NCBI GenBank assembly: GCA_963808455.1
Contig: CAWEHT010000248.1
Location: 1 to 23,075 of the forward strand
Direction of reading: 5' to 3'
DNA length: 23,075 nt
Source of the DNA: CAWEHT01 sp963808455
Lineage (GTDB): Bacteria; Chloroflexota; Anaerolineae; CG2-30-64-16
Each line of letters opens with the position of its first letter. Positions within the stretch are counted from its first letter, which is position 1. The notes under the pieces are model-generated. The model saw only the letters and a list, made by a program, of their open reading frames with translations. It had not been told where the DNA came from and did not search any database. Position numbers and translations under genes: made by a program. Shown piece by piece: positions 1-7,512 of the stretch.

Positions 1-20
1 CTGTTATGTTCCTCTACTAG

Positions 21-149
21 ACCGAGTTTACGTATTGCTCCGACACCGGGACCTTGAAGTCAATTGCCGAGGCCAGCGGCGGCCAGGAGCGCGAAGGCAC
101 GCCCGATACCATCCGCACGCTGTACCAGGATCTGTCCAACTACTTTTGA
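21..149 (+). CDS. 3' end of a probable von Willebrand factor A domain protein (partial)
   Basis: This frame reads 42 codons and stops at TGA 147-149. The peptide contains DTGTLKSIAEASGG followed about 10 residues later by TIRTLYQDLS. That is the usual ending of many bacterial VWA domains, where a 'tLk.IAe.tGG' turn precedes a last helix ending in 'lY..l'. A TAG at 18-20 interrupts the frame, so the first 20 bases are either poor contig-end sequence or the gene is broken there. Nothing of the metal-binding MIDAS region is in the window. The family call is inferred from a short tail only. The next gene begins about 50 bases downstream and may be co-transcribed. Confidence 0.4.
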   Translation, partial: TEFTYCSDTGTLKSIAEASGGQEREGTPDTIRTLYQDLSNYF

Positions 150-201
150 CCTGTTCCCCGGCTGCGACCGGCATCCCGGGATGTTCACGATTGGAAATAG
201 T

Positions 202-1131
202 GTGAGCGGCAACGAGGCTATGACTGAAGGCTCAATTCAACAACAGCTGGAAAAACAGGCCGGAAGGGCGCTGATTCAGAACGCTTTCTTTCGCTGGGAG
301 AGCGCGCTGATGATCTCAGGCGCCATCCTGCTGGCGGTTTTCGTGAAGCCTTTCGCCGGCTGGCCCTGGTGGGCCTGGCCGGCCCTCGGCCTGATTGGCG
401 AAATCGCCATCGTCGCGTCGAGCCTGACCGACAAAAACGAACGGCAGCGGATCGTCGAAGCGATGTTCCGCGAGAAGTACAGCGTCGGGGATATCCATGA
501 TCACGGTCTGCAAACCAAGCTGAGCGAGGCTGAGCAATACCGGCAGCGCATCCAGGAGACGGTGGCCCAACAGCCGCCGGGCCTTCTGCGCGACAAGGTG
601 GCCGAGACCACCGACCAGGTCTATGATTGGATCGCCAACATGGTGCGCCTGGCCCAGCGCATCGACGCCTATCGGCGCGACCAGATCGTGCAGCGCGATC
701 TGAAAAGCGTGCCGGCCGAGATCAAGGAAATGGGGCAGCGCGCCAGCCTCGAGCGCGACCCGCGCAGCAAAGACCAGATGAACGACACCCTGGCCGCCCG
801 CCAACAGTACCTGGCCAACCTGCAGGAACTGGATGGCCGGATGCAGCGGGCCGATCTGCAGCTCGATCGCTCGCTTGCAGCCCTGGGCACCGTGTACTCG
901 CAGATCTTGCTGGTGGGCAGCCGGGATGTCGATTCCGACCATGCCGAGCGGCTGCGCGGCGACGTCCGCAACGAGGTGCTGGCGCTGCAGGACCTGGTGC
1001 AATCGCTCAACGAAGTGTACAGCTATCAGACGCAGACCATGGTTCCGGCGTCAGCCGGCGACGCTACCGGCCAGCCGGCGCCGTCCCTGAAAGACGCTCC
1101 AGGTTCGCGCCAGGCCACAGCCAAACACTGA
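202..1131 (+). CDS. Membrane-anchored coiled-coil protein of unknown function
   Basis: About 309 residues from GTG 202. Two adjacent hydrophobic stretches (about residues 34-48 and 56-74, the second with the Trp-rich run WPWWAW) form a hairpin membrane anchor. The remaining roughly 230 residues are charged and helical with heptad-like spacing (for example around QLLRDKVAETTDQVYDWIANM and the LQDLVQSLNEVYSY region), so coiled coil is likely. The tail is Pro/Ala-rich and disordered. Starts at ATG 181, GTG 202 and ATG 220 are all possible; I prefer GTG 202 because GGAAA lies about 5 bases upstream, but the support is weak. I do not recognise a named family. It follows a probable VWA-protein tail, so it may belong to a cell-envelope or stress module lying mostly outside the window. 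Confidence 0.75.
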   Translation: MSGNEAMTEGSIQQQLEKQAGRALIQNAFFRWESALMISGAILLAVFVKPFAGWPWWAWPALGLIGEIAIVASSLTDKNERQRIVEAMFREKYSVGDIHDHGLQTKLSEAEQYRQRIQETVAQQPPGLLRDKVAETTDQVYDWIANMVRLAQRIDAYRRDQIVQRDLKSVPAEIKEMGQRASLERDPRSKDQMNDTLAARQQYLANLQELDGRMQRADLQLDRSLAALGTVYSQILLVGSRDVDSDHAERLRGDVRNEVLALQDLVQSLNEVYSYQTQTMVPASAGDATGQPAPSLKDAPGSRQATAKH

Positions 1132-1201
1132 GGCCTTCGCTCATCGAGGTGATAGGGGATAACACATGGGAGGAATTCCACGGACCCTCAAGGGGAACCT
1201 T

Positions 1202-2359
1202 GTGACAGGAAGCTCCTGGCTAAGACACCGTGCCACGGCCATCTCGCTGGTCCTGATCACCCTGATCCTTGCCGGTTGTGGCGGCGCAGCGGGGAGCCGG
1301 GGTTCGGCCACGGTCTACGTCGTTGGGCCGCTGTCCGGTGAACAGTCCAACACGGGCCAGACGATCGCCGGCGGCGTCAGCCTGATGGCCGAGCAGCTCA
1401 ACCGCTCTGGCGGCTTGTTGGGCTACAAACTCGACATCGTGGAGCTGGACGACGAGGCCGACTCAGACACGGCGACCAAGGTGGCCGGCCAGATCCAGGC
1501 CGCGGTCCAGCGCGGCGACAAGGTCATCGGCGTGATCGGCCACCCCAACTCCGGCCAGACCGAGGCGGGCATGGCCATCTATAAGAACCTGTCGATCATC
1601 GTCATCACTCCCACCGCCTCCGAGGTCAGCCTGACGCATTCGGGCTACAACAATTTCTTCCGCGTCAACGCGTCCAACGACGTGCAGGCCGAGACCGGGG
1701 CCGAGTACCTGGTGCAGAAGCTGGGCGCCAAGAACGTGGCCGTGCTGTTCAACGACGATCCCTACGGGCAGGACCTGGGCAAGCTCGTCGCCGCCGACCT
1801 CTCCAAACTGGGCGCCAAGACCGTCCTGAGCCGGCAGGTGAAGGTCGAGCAGAACCGTTTCACCAGCGAGGTGGCGCTGATCAAGGCGGCCGCCCCCGAT
1901 GCCATCTACTACGCCGGCTACGAGACCGAGTGCCCTTACCTGCGCGCCGACCTGCGCGATGCCGGGCTGAACAACCTCACGTTCATGGCCTCCGACGGCT
2001 GCTTCCTCTCTGCCACCATCGACAATTCTGACGGGGCGGCCGAGGGCATGTACATCACGGGCTTTGCCCCGAGCCCGAAAGCCGCCGTGGACGCAAGCTG
2101 GATCCAGCAATATCAGGCCGTCAACTACCGGAACCCTGACACGTACTCCATCAACGGCTACAGCGCCATGCAGGTGCTGGCCGAAGGCGTCAAGAAAGCC
2201 GGCACTCTCGACTCCTCGAAGGTGGCCGACGCCATACGTGCGCTCGACATCAAGACGGCATTGGGCGAGGTGCAGTACCAGCCCGACGGTGATCTGCGCG
2301 ACCCGAAGATCTACATCTTCCAGGTGAAGGGCGGACAGTTCGTGCAAGTAGCCCCCTGA
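1202..2359 (+). CDS. ABC transporter substrate-binding lipoprotein, type I periplasmic binding fold (branched-chain amino acid type)
   Basis: 385 residues from GTG 1202. The N-terminus is a lipoprotein signal: basic residues, a hydrophobic run (ISLVLITLIL), then the lipobox LAGC with the lipidated Cys at residue 26. The mature part starts with VYVVGPLSGEQSNTGQTIAGG, typical of LivJ-like binding proteins (Peripla_BP_6), and keeps the conserved order of a ligand cleft (GHPNSGQTEA), a domain crossover (NDDPYGQDLGK) and the YYAGYETE segment. An upstream ATG at 1166 also has AGGGG before it, but would put about 25 residues before the hydrophobic core, so 1202 is preferred (AGGGG 7 bases upstream). 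No permease or ATPase genes lie beside it, so it is an orphan binding protein here. The natural ligand cannot be read from the sequence; amino acids or related amides are typical of the family. Confidence 0.9.
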   Translation: MTGSSWLRHRATAISLVLITLILAGCGGAAGSRGSATVYVVGPLSGEQSNTGQTIAGGVSLMAEQLNRSGGLLGYKLDIVELDDEADSDTATKVAGQIQAAVQRGDKVIGVIGHPNSGQTEAGMAIYKNLSIIVITPTASEVSLTHSGYNNFFRVNASNDVQAETGAEYLVQKLGAKNVAVLFNDDPYGQDLGKLVAADLSKLGAKTVLSRQVKVEQNRFTSEVALIKAAAPDAIYYAGYETECPYLRADLRDAGLNNLTFMASDGCFLSATIDNSDGAAEGMYITGFAPSPKAAVDASWIQQYQAVNYRNPDTYSINGYSAMQVLAEGVKKAGTLDSSKVADAIRALDIKTALGEVQYQPDGDLRDPKIYIFQVKGGQFVQVAP

Positions 2360-2374
2360 GGAGACTACCCGATC

Positions 2375-3724
2375 ATGCGTGATGCTCCCCTGTCGATCCT
2401 GGCCTTCTTTGCCCATCCCGACGATGAGATCGGCATCGGCTCGACCCTCTCCTATTACACCGGCTCCGGCGTGCTGGCCAACCTGATCTGCGCCAGCCGC
2501 GGCGAGGCCGCCACGATCTTTTGCGAGGACTGCGCCACGCGCGAGAACCTGGCCGAAGTGCGGACGCGGGAGCTCGCCTGCTCCTGCCGTCACCTGGGCA
2601 TCGCCGAGCTGCGCTGGCTGGACTGGCCTGACGGTGGCATCAAAGACCTGCCGCGCCGCCGTGCCATCGCGCAGGTGGTCACCATCATCCGCCACATGCG
2701 GCCCGATATCATCCTGACCCACCCCGCGAATGGCGGGTATCCGCACCCCGACCACCTGGCCGTCTGGGAGATCGCCCGCGCCGCCTTCGACGCCGCCGGA
2801 GATGCGGGGCACTTCCCTGAGGCCGGCGCGCCCTGGGCGCCGGCCCGCCTGTTCACGCGCGCGATCCCCCAGAGCATGTTCGATGCCGCCCCGGCCTTCG
2901 CGGCCTACCGGGTACAGCTCAACGGCACACAATTGCCGTTTTATGCCACGCCCGACGAGGCGATCGACGTCACCATGCAGGTCGCCTGCTGCGTCGAGAG
3001 GCGGCAGGCAGCCTGGGAGTGCCACCGTTCGCAGCACAATCCTGAAGGCACGTTCACCCGGATGCCCGACGACGTCCGCCAGGCTTACTGGGAGAACGAG
3101 CACTTCGTGTTGGCTGCCGTACGCGTGCCGCTGCCGCCCGGCGAGAGGAGCGATCTGCTGGCCGGGCTGGATGCCCTGCCGTCCGAGCAAGCCCCTTCGA
3201 TGCAAGCCGGCCCAATCCCGAACGAAGCGGGCGAGGGGGCGCTCGGGGGCGATCAGGCCGGACCGCCCGGGCCGAGGGCGGCCACGGCGCTTCCTCAGGA
3301 GGGCGAATTCGACCTGAAGCCCGCGGCGGAGCTTCGAAGCAATCTGGCCGTGCGCCGCGCCTACCTGGAGATCATCCAGGAGTACGAGCGCCTCTCGAAC
3401 GAGACGCACTTCGAGTCTTTCCTCGCGCCCCTGGCCGACCGCGAACGTGAGATCATCTACGTCCTGGCCCGCGCCCTGCGCCGGGCCGGCGGGGCGCCCG
3501 GCGATATGGACGCCGACCCGCGCGTCCTCCTCCAGGCGCGGGCCTGCAGCAGCCTGTACGCCCGGTCGCAGTTCCTGCTGGTCAGTGCGCAGCACGCCGT
3601 GGCCCGTTACCAGGAGCTAAGCGGCCAGGCCGCCGATCCTGACCAGCGGGCCGTCTGGGAAGAAGTGTTGGCGATGGCGCGCGAGCGGCTGGCCGCCGTT
3701 CGCGATTTCGCCCAGGGGATCTGA
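2375..3724 (+). CDS. PIG-L/LmbE family deacetylase with C-terminal helical extension
   Basis: 449 residues. The N-terminal part carries both PIG-L zinc motifs: AHPDDE at residues 13-18 and HPDH at 124-127, after THPANGGYP. By family knowledge H14, D17 and H127 bind zinc and D16 is the general base. Such enzymes remove N-acetyl groups from GlcNAc-containing substrates (MshB, GPI and antibiotic pathways). Most members are 230-270 residues; this one adds a Pro/Gly-rich linker (about 265-310) and a predicted four-helix region (about 325-449). That region includes EIIQEYERLSNE and an Arg/Glu-rich REREIIYVLARALRR helix, and I cannot name its family. The gene starts 15 bases after the binding-protein stop, with GGAG upstream, so the two are probably co-transcribed. 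Substrate is unknown. Confidence 0.88.
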   Translation: MRDAPLSILAFFAHPDDEIGIGSTLSYYTGSGVLANLICASRGEAATIFCEDCATRENLAEVRTRELACSCRHLGIAELRWLDWPDGGIKDLPRRRAIAQVVTIIRHMRPDIILTHPANGGYPHPDHLAVWEIARAAFDAAGDAGHFPEAGAPWAPARLFTRAIPQSMFDAAPAFAAYRVQLNGTQLPFYATPDEAIDVTMQVACCVERRQAAWECHRSQHNPEGTFTRMPDDVRQAYWENEHFVLAAVRVPLPPGERSDLLAGLDALPSEQAPSMQAGPIPNEAGEGALGGDQAGPPGPRAATALPQEGEFDLKPAAELRSNLAVRRAYLEIIQEYERLSNETHFESFLAPLADREREIIYVLARALRRAGGAPGDMDADPRVLLQARACSSLYARSQFLLVSAQHAVARYQELSGQAADPDQRAVWEEVLAMARERLAAVRDFAQGI

Positions 3725-3786
3725 CGGCGCCGCGCCATCTGCCCCGCGCTCGCGCCCGTTTCGGCATCGAAGAGTGACAGCCCTGC

Positions 3787-4621
3787 ATGACACGCGGCAT
3801 CCAAACAGTCACTGCCAACGGCACCCGCCTGGCATACCTCGAGCAAGGGCATGGCGAGCCGTTGGTCTTCATCCACGGCAGCGTGGATGACCTGCGTTCC
3901 TGGCGCCTGCAGATGGAAGGGTTCGCCGAGCACTACCGCGTCATCGCCTACAGCCGGCGCTACCATTACCCCAATGATTTCGACGAACGCGGGCCCGAAT
4001 ACTCGGCGCTGCTGCACGCCGAGGACCTCGCCGGGCTGGTCGCCGCCCTGGGCCTGGGCCCGGCTCACCTGGTGACGTCGTCGTTTGGCGGCTATGTGGC
4101 CCTCTGCTTCGCGGCCAGGCACCTGGCTGCCGTCCGCACCCTGGTCCTCGGCGAGCCGCCCCTGATGCCCTGGCTGGCTGCCACGCCGGAAGGCGCGTCG
4201 CTGGCCGGCGTCTTCGACCGGGGGGCCTGGCAGCCGGCCCGGGGCGCTTTCCTGGCCGGCGACCTGGAGGCCGGGGCGCGCTTCTTCCTGGACTGGCGTG
4301 ACGGGGCGCGATACCTTCAACCGCCTGGCACCCGCCGGCCGCCGCATGATGCTGGACAACGCTCCCGAGCTGAGAGCCGAATGCCTTTCGGCCACCTTCT
4401 TTTCCTCCTTTGGGCCCGAGGATGCCGCGCGCATCGCCCGGCCCGTCCTGCTCCTCGACGGCGAGTTCAGCCCGAGGATGTTTTACATCATCAGCGACGA
4501 GCTGGAGCGCTGCCTGCCCGATACCGAGCGCGCCGTCCTCCCCGGCGCCTCGCATGCCATGCACCTCGGCAATCCGGACGCCTACGCCGCCCTGGTGCTG
4601 GCCTTTCTGGGCCGGCACTGA
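3787..4621 (+). CDS. Alpha/beta hydrolase (frameshifted at about 4297)
   Basis: Typical alpha/beta hydrolase of about 278 residues once one base is removed. The first frame gives the oxyanion loop FIHGS (H30-G31) and the nucleophile elbow TSSFGG (Ser99; Thr97 replaces the usual first Gly). The second frame, from about 4298, continues as VTGRDTFNRLAPAGRRMMLDNAPEL, then the acid strand LLLDGEFSPR and the catalytic His in PGASHAMH, ending at TGA 4619-4621. The join is at 'gactggCgtgacg': removing C4297 gives ...FFLDW-VTGRD..., which restores a continuous family-like sequence. Left as it is, the first frame runs on to 4674 with no recognisable content. The break is more likely a consensus error than true decay, since both halves look fully conserved. 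Substrate unknown. It lies between the deacetylase and iorA on the same strand. Confidence 0.85.
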
Positions 4622-4716
4622 AGGCCCCTTTCCCTGACCTATATCATGGCAGCCCCGGTCGCCGAGGCGTATAGTCGGGTGGCTAGGCAATCATACGGTC
4701 ATATGGAGGCAGATGA

Positions 4717-6511
4717 GTGATCCGCATGCTTTCCGGCAACGAGGCCGTAGCACGAGGCGCATGGGAGGCCGGCGTGACGCTGGCTTCGGCGTACCCTGGG
4801 ACCCCCAGCACGGAGATCGTGGAGAACTTCGCACACTTCCCCAACGTCTATGCCGAATGGGCGCCAAATGAAAAGGTGGCCGTTGACGCGGCCATCGGCG
4901 CGGCCTATGCCGGCCGCCGGGCGCTGACGACGATGAAGCATGTGGGCCTGAACGTCGCGGCCGACGCGTTGATGTATGTCGCCATGACGGGCATCGAGGG
5001 CGGGCTGGTGATCGTCTCCGCGGATGACCCGGCCATGCATTCCAGCCAGAACGAGCAAGACAATCGCAATCTGGCCCGGCTTGCCCGCATCCCTTGCCTG
5101 GAACCGAGCGACAGCCAGGAAGCGAAAGACCTCACGATCGCAGCCTATGAGCTCAGCGAGCGCTTCGATACCCCGGTGCTCTTGCGCATGACCACGCGCA
5201 TCTGCCATTCTAGCAGCGCGGTCGAGCTTGGAGAACGCCTCGACGTGCCACCGCGGATCGACAAGTTTCCGCGCAATCCGGCCAAGTACGTCATGGTGCC
5301 TGCCAACGCCCGCAAGCGCCATCCGGTCATCGAGCAGCGCATGCTCGACGTGGCGGCCTTCGCCGAGACCTTTCCCTTCAATCGGGTCGAGGCGGGAGAT
5401 CGCGCGCTGGGCATCATCACCAGCGGTGTGGCCTACCAGTATACCAAAGAGGTCTTTCCGTCCGCCAGCATCCTCCACCTGGGCATGACCTGGCCCCTGC
5501 CAGAGCGCCTGATCCGGGGCTTTGCGGCCTCCGTTCGACCGGCTGATCGTGATCGAAGAGCTGGACCCATTCATCGAAGAGGCCGTGCGCCTCCTGGGCA
5601 TCCCGGCTGAAGGCAAGACCATCTTCCCGCTTTGCGGCGAATTCGACCCGCGCGTCGTTCGCGAGTGCGCGGTCAAGGCCGGCCTGCTGCCACCCTCGGC
5701 GCATATCCCGCTGGCAGACTGCGACCCCGGACCGCTGCCGGCCAGGCCCCCGGTGCTCTGCCCCGGCTGCCCGCACCGCAGCGCCTTCTATGTGCTCAGC
5801 AAGCTGAAGGTGCCGGTCAACGGCGACATCGGCTGCTACACGCTGGGGCTGGTCCCGCCGCTCAACGCCATCCACACGACAGGCTGCATGGGTGCCGGCA
5901 TCGGCGTGGCCCATGGCGCGGCCAAGGCCGGCAGCCCTGAAAAGCATGTAGCCGTCATCGGCGACTCCACTTTCTTCCATACCGGCATACCGGCGCTCAT
6001 CAACGTGGTCTACAACCAGAGCCCCGTGGTGACGATCATCATGGACAACCGCATTACAGGCATGACCGGCCACCAGGAGAATCCCGGCACCGGGCGCACG
6101 CTCCAGAGCCAGCCGGCCTTCGCGATCGAGCTCGAGCCGCTGGTGCGCGACCTGGGCGTCAAGCACGTCAAGACCGTGCCGGCGTTCGAAGTCGAGGAGA
6201 TCGAAGCCACCCTCAAGGAGTACCTGAAGCTTGACGAGCCGGCCGTGTTGATCACCCGCGAGCCGTGCGCCTTGCTGCCCGAGGGCCGCAAGCGCTGGCT
6301 GCCGCTCGAGGTGATCGCCGAGAAATGCAACGGCTGCACGCTCTGCTTCCGCATCGGCTGCCCGGCCATCACGAAGAGCTCAGAGCTCGACGAGCGCACC
6401 CAGCGCCCCAAGGCACTCATCGACGCCGGGTCGTGCACGGGCTGTGAGGTCTGCGCCGAGATTTGCCCGAGGGATGCGATCACCTTCAGGCCGGAGGTAG
6501 AAGCGCAATGA
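4717..6511 (+). CDS. iorA: Indolepyruvate ferredoxin oxidoreductase, alpha subunit (frameshifted at about 5536)
   Basis: About 597 residues after correction. IOR oxidatively decarboxylates aryl-pyruvates, made by transamination of Trp, Phe and Tyr, to aryl-acetyl-CoA, reducing ferredoxin in the cytoplasm. The N-terminal pyrimidine-binding half shows LSGNEAVARGAWEAGV and SAYPGTPSTEI. After the break come the TPP half (CPGCPHRSAF near 5760, GDIGCYTLG, GDSTFFHTGIPALIN, MDNRITGMTGHQ) and two C-terminal [4Fe-4S] motifs, CNGCTLC near 6326 and CTGCEVC near 6436. The start is GTG 4717, with GGAGG 7 bases upstream. At 5533-5540 'gttCgacc' shifts the frame; dropping C5536 gives ...AASV-DRLIVIEELDPF. 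Without that correction the first frame stops at 5610. The stop overlaps the iorB start by ATGA, which implies translational coupling. Confidence 0.93.
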
Positions 6512-7158
6512 ACGGCACCATCAATTTTCTGCTGGCCGGCGTGGGCGGCCAGGGGACCATTCTGGCCAGCGATGTGCTGGTGAACGTCGGGTTGGCGGCG
6601 GGATTGGCAGCCAAGCAGGCCGAGATACACGGCATGTCGCAGCGGGGCGGTGACGTCGTCAGCCACGTGCGCTGGGGCAAGACCATTTACTCCCCCCTGG
6701 CCGGCGCGGGCGAGGTGGATGTGCTGCTGGCCTTCGAAAAGGTCGAGGCGCTGCGCAACCTGTACTATCTGCGGCCCGGCGCGCTGATCTTGATCAACGA
6801 CGAGACGATCCTGCCCGTGACGGTGACCTCGAGCGGGCAGCTGTATCCCGACGATGCGCACGTGCGTGCGGCGGCCGCCCAGGTCACGTCCCGGGTCGAG
6901 TTCATCGAGGGTGCCGCGATCGCCGGGCGACTGGGCAACGTCCGGGCGGCCAACGTGGTCTTGCTCGGCGCGCTGTCGGCGCTGCTGGCTCGCGAGGGTC
7001 TGGCGCCCGAGCTTGGCCCGGCGCTCGCACCGGCGCTGGCGGCGGAGGCCTGGCTGGCGGTCATTGCCCAACGGGTGCCGGCGAAGTACCTGGCGCTCAA
7101 CCAGCAGGCCTTTCAGGCCGGACGCGAGGCCGCGCTGCAGCAGGTGGCTTCATCCTAG
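6508..7158 (+). CDS. iorB: Indolepyruvate ferredoxin oxidoreductase, beta subunit
   Basis: 216 residues, an intact gamma-type 2-oxoacid oxidoreductase domain (Pfam POR family). The N-terminus NFLLAGVGGQGTILASDVL is the hallmark GxGGQG motif, followed by AEIHGMSQRGGDVVSHVRWG, also diagnostic for IorB. It pairs with IorA to complete the CoA- and pyruvate-binding part of the enzyme. ATG 6508 overlaps the iorA stop (TGA 6509-6511). A strong GGAGGT site sits at 6493-6498 inside the iorA end. The Ala/Leu-rich C-terminal third is normal for high-GC homologues. No gene follows for 354 bases, so this probably ends a transcription unit that may start as far back as the binding-protein gene. Confidence 0.95.
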   Translation: MNGTINFLLAGVGGQGTILASDVLVNVGLAAGLAAKQAEIHGMSQRGGDVVSHVRWGKTIYSPLAGAGEVDVLLAFEKVEALRNLYYLRPGALILINDETILPVTVTSSGQLYPDDAHVRAAAAQVTSRVEFIEGAAIAGRLGNVRAANVVLLGALSALLAREGLAPELGPALAPALAAEAWLAVIAQRVPAKYLALNQQAFQAGREAALQQVASS

Positions 7159-7193
7159 TGCATGTACAAGGAAGGTCTCCGGTAGCAGCGTTT

Positions 7194-7252
7194 GTCATGC
7201 TGAGCGGGTGGACGAGGGGCCAGCGTCGCGGCGGGCCGCCAGCGAAGCATCC
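7194..7252 (+). repeat. Dispersed intergenic repeat fragment, copy 1
   Basis: This stretch begins GTCATGCTGAG (7194-7204), contains GCGGCGGGCCGCCAGCGA (7228-7245) and ends AGCGAAGCATCC. The same elements recur in the gap upstream of 13180: GTCATTCTGAG at 12609, GTCACCCTGAG at 12669 and GCGGCAAGCCGCCAGCGA at 12778, with two mismatches across 18 bases. GTCATnCTGAG...GAAGnATC sequences are common interspersed elements in many bacterial genomes. No coding sense is seen. Confidence 0.6.
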
Positions 7253-7345
7253 GTCTTGGTGTCACCGAAAGGGCTCTCTGCCTCTGCACTAGGTTCTTGA
7301 TCCTGGATTTTGATTTGCCCGCCCACGGGCCCTGCACTCCCGGAT

Positions 7346-7365
7346 CGCTCGCGCTTCGGCGAGCG
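7346..7365. repeat. Intergenic hairpin, 7-bp stem
   Basis: CGCTCGC (7346-7352) pairs perfectly with GCGAGCG (7359-7365) around the loop GCTTCG. No T-run follows on either strand, so intrinsic termination is doubtful. It could be part of the same dispersed repeat material or a transcript-end structure for iorAB. Confidence 0.45.
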
Positions 7366-7386
7366 GGACCTTTGATCGCCGAGCCT

Positions 7387-7402
7387 TATGACAAGAGTCA
7401 TA
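7387..7402. promoter_or_regulatory. Operator-like inverted repeat upstream of nifJ
   Basis: TATGAC-aaga-GTCATA is a perfect 6-4-6 dyad (16 bases) lying about 35 bases before a possible promoter -10 box and 111 bases before the nifJ start. The size and position fit a dimeric repressor or activator site, for example a redox or Crp/Fnr-like regulator. No matching second copy was seen, so assignment to a regulator is speculation. Confidence 0.3.
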
Positions 7403-7416
7403 TCCTGGATCGCGCG

Positions 7417-7444
7417 TTCGTGCTAATGTCAGGGTAGATATAAC
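7417..7444 (+). promoter_or_regulatory. Candidate nifJ promoter
   Basis: TTCGTG (7417-7422) and TATAAC (7439-7444) are separated by 16 bases. The -10 matches TATAAT at five of six positions; the -35 is weak. The predicted start near 7451 would give a leader of about 60 bases opening with the hairpin at 7459. This is an inference from base pattern only. Confidence 0.35.
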
Positions 7445-7458
7445 CTCGTCTAACGTAG

Positions 7459-7485
7459 CCGGACTCGGTTGCGAGTCCGGTTTTT
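7459..7485 (+). terminator. Strong hairpin plus T-run in the nifJ leader (intrinsic terminator or 5'-end stabiliser)
   Basis: CCGGACTCG (7459-7467) pairs perfectly with CGAGTCCGG (7472-7480) around GTTG, followed at once by TTTTT (7481-7485). This is a textbook rho-independent terminator, but it lies only 27 bases before the nifJ ATG and about 300 bases after iorB. It may end iorAB transcripts that pass the gap. If transcription starts near 7451 instead, the hairpin would sit at the very 5' end of the nifJ mRNA and protect it. No alternative antiterminator pairing is obvious. Confidence 0.7.
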
Positions 7486-7512
7486 GGCGTAGTCTGCTCA
7501 AGAGGAGTCAAG

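Noticed and set aside
1463..3595. Long minus-strand open frame of 710 codons
   Set aside because: It lies opposite two well-supported genes (binding protein and PIG-L), has no family motifs and is a normal by-product of high GC.
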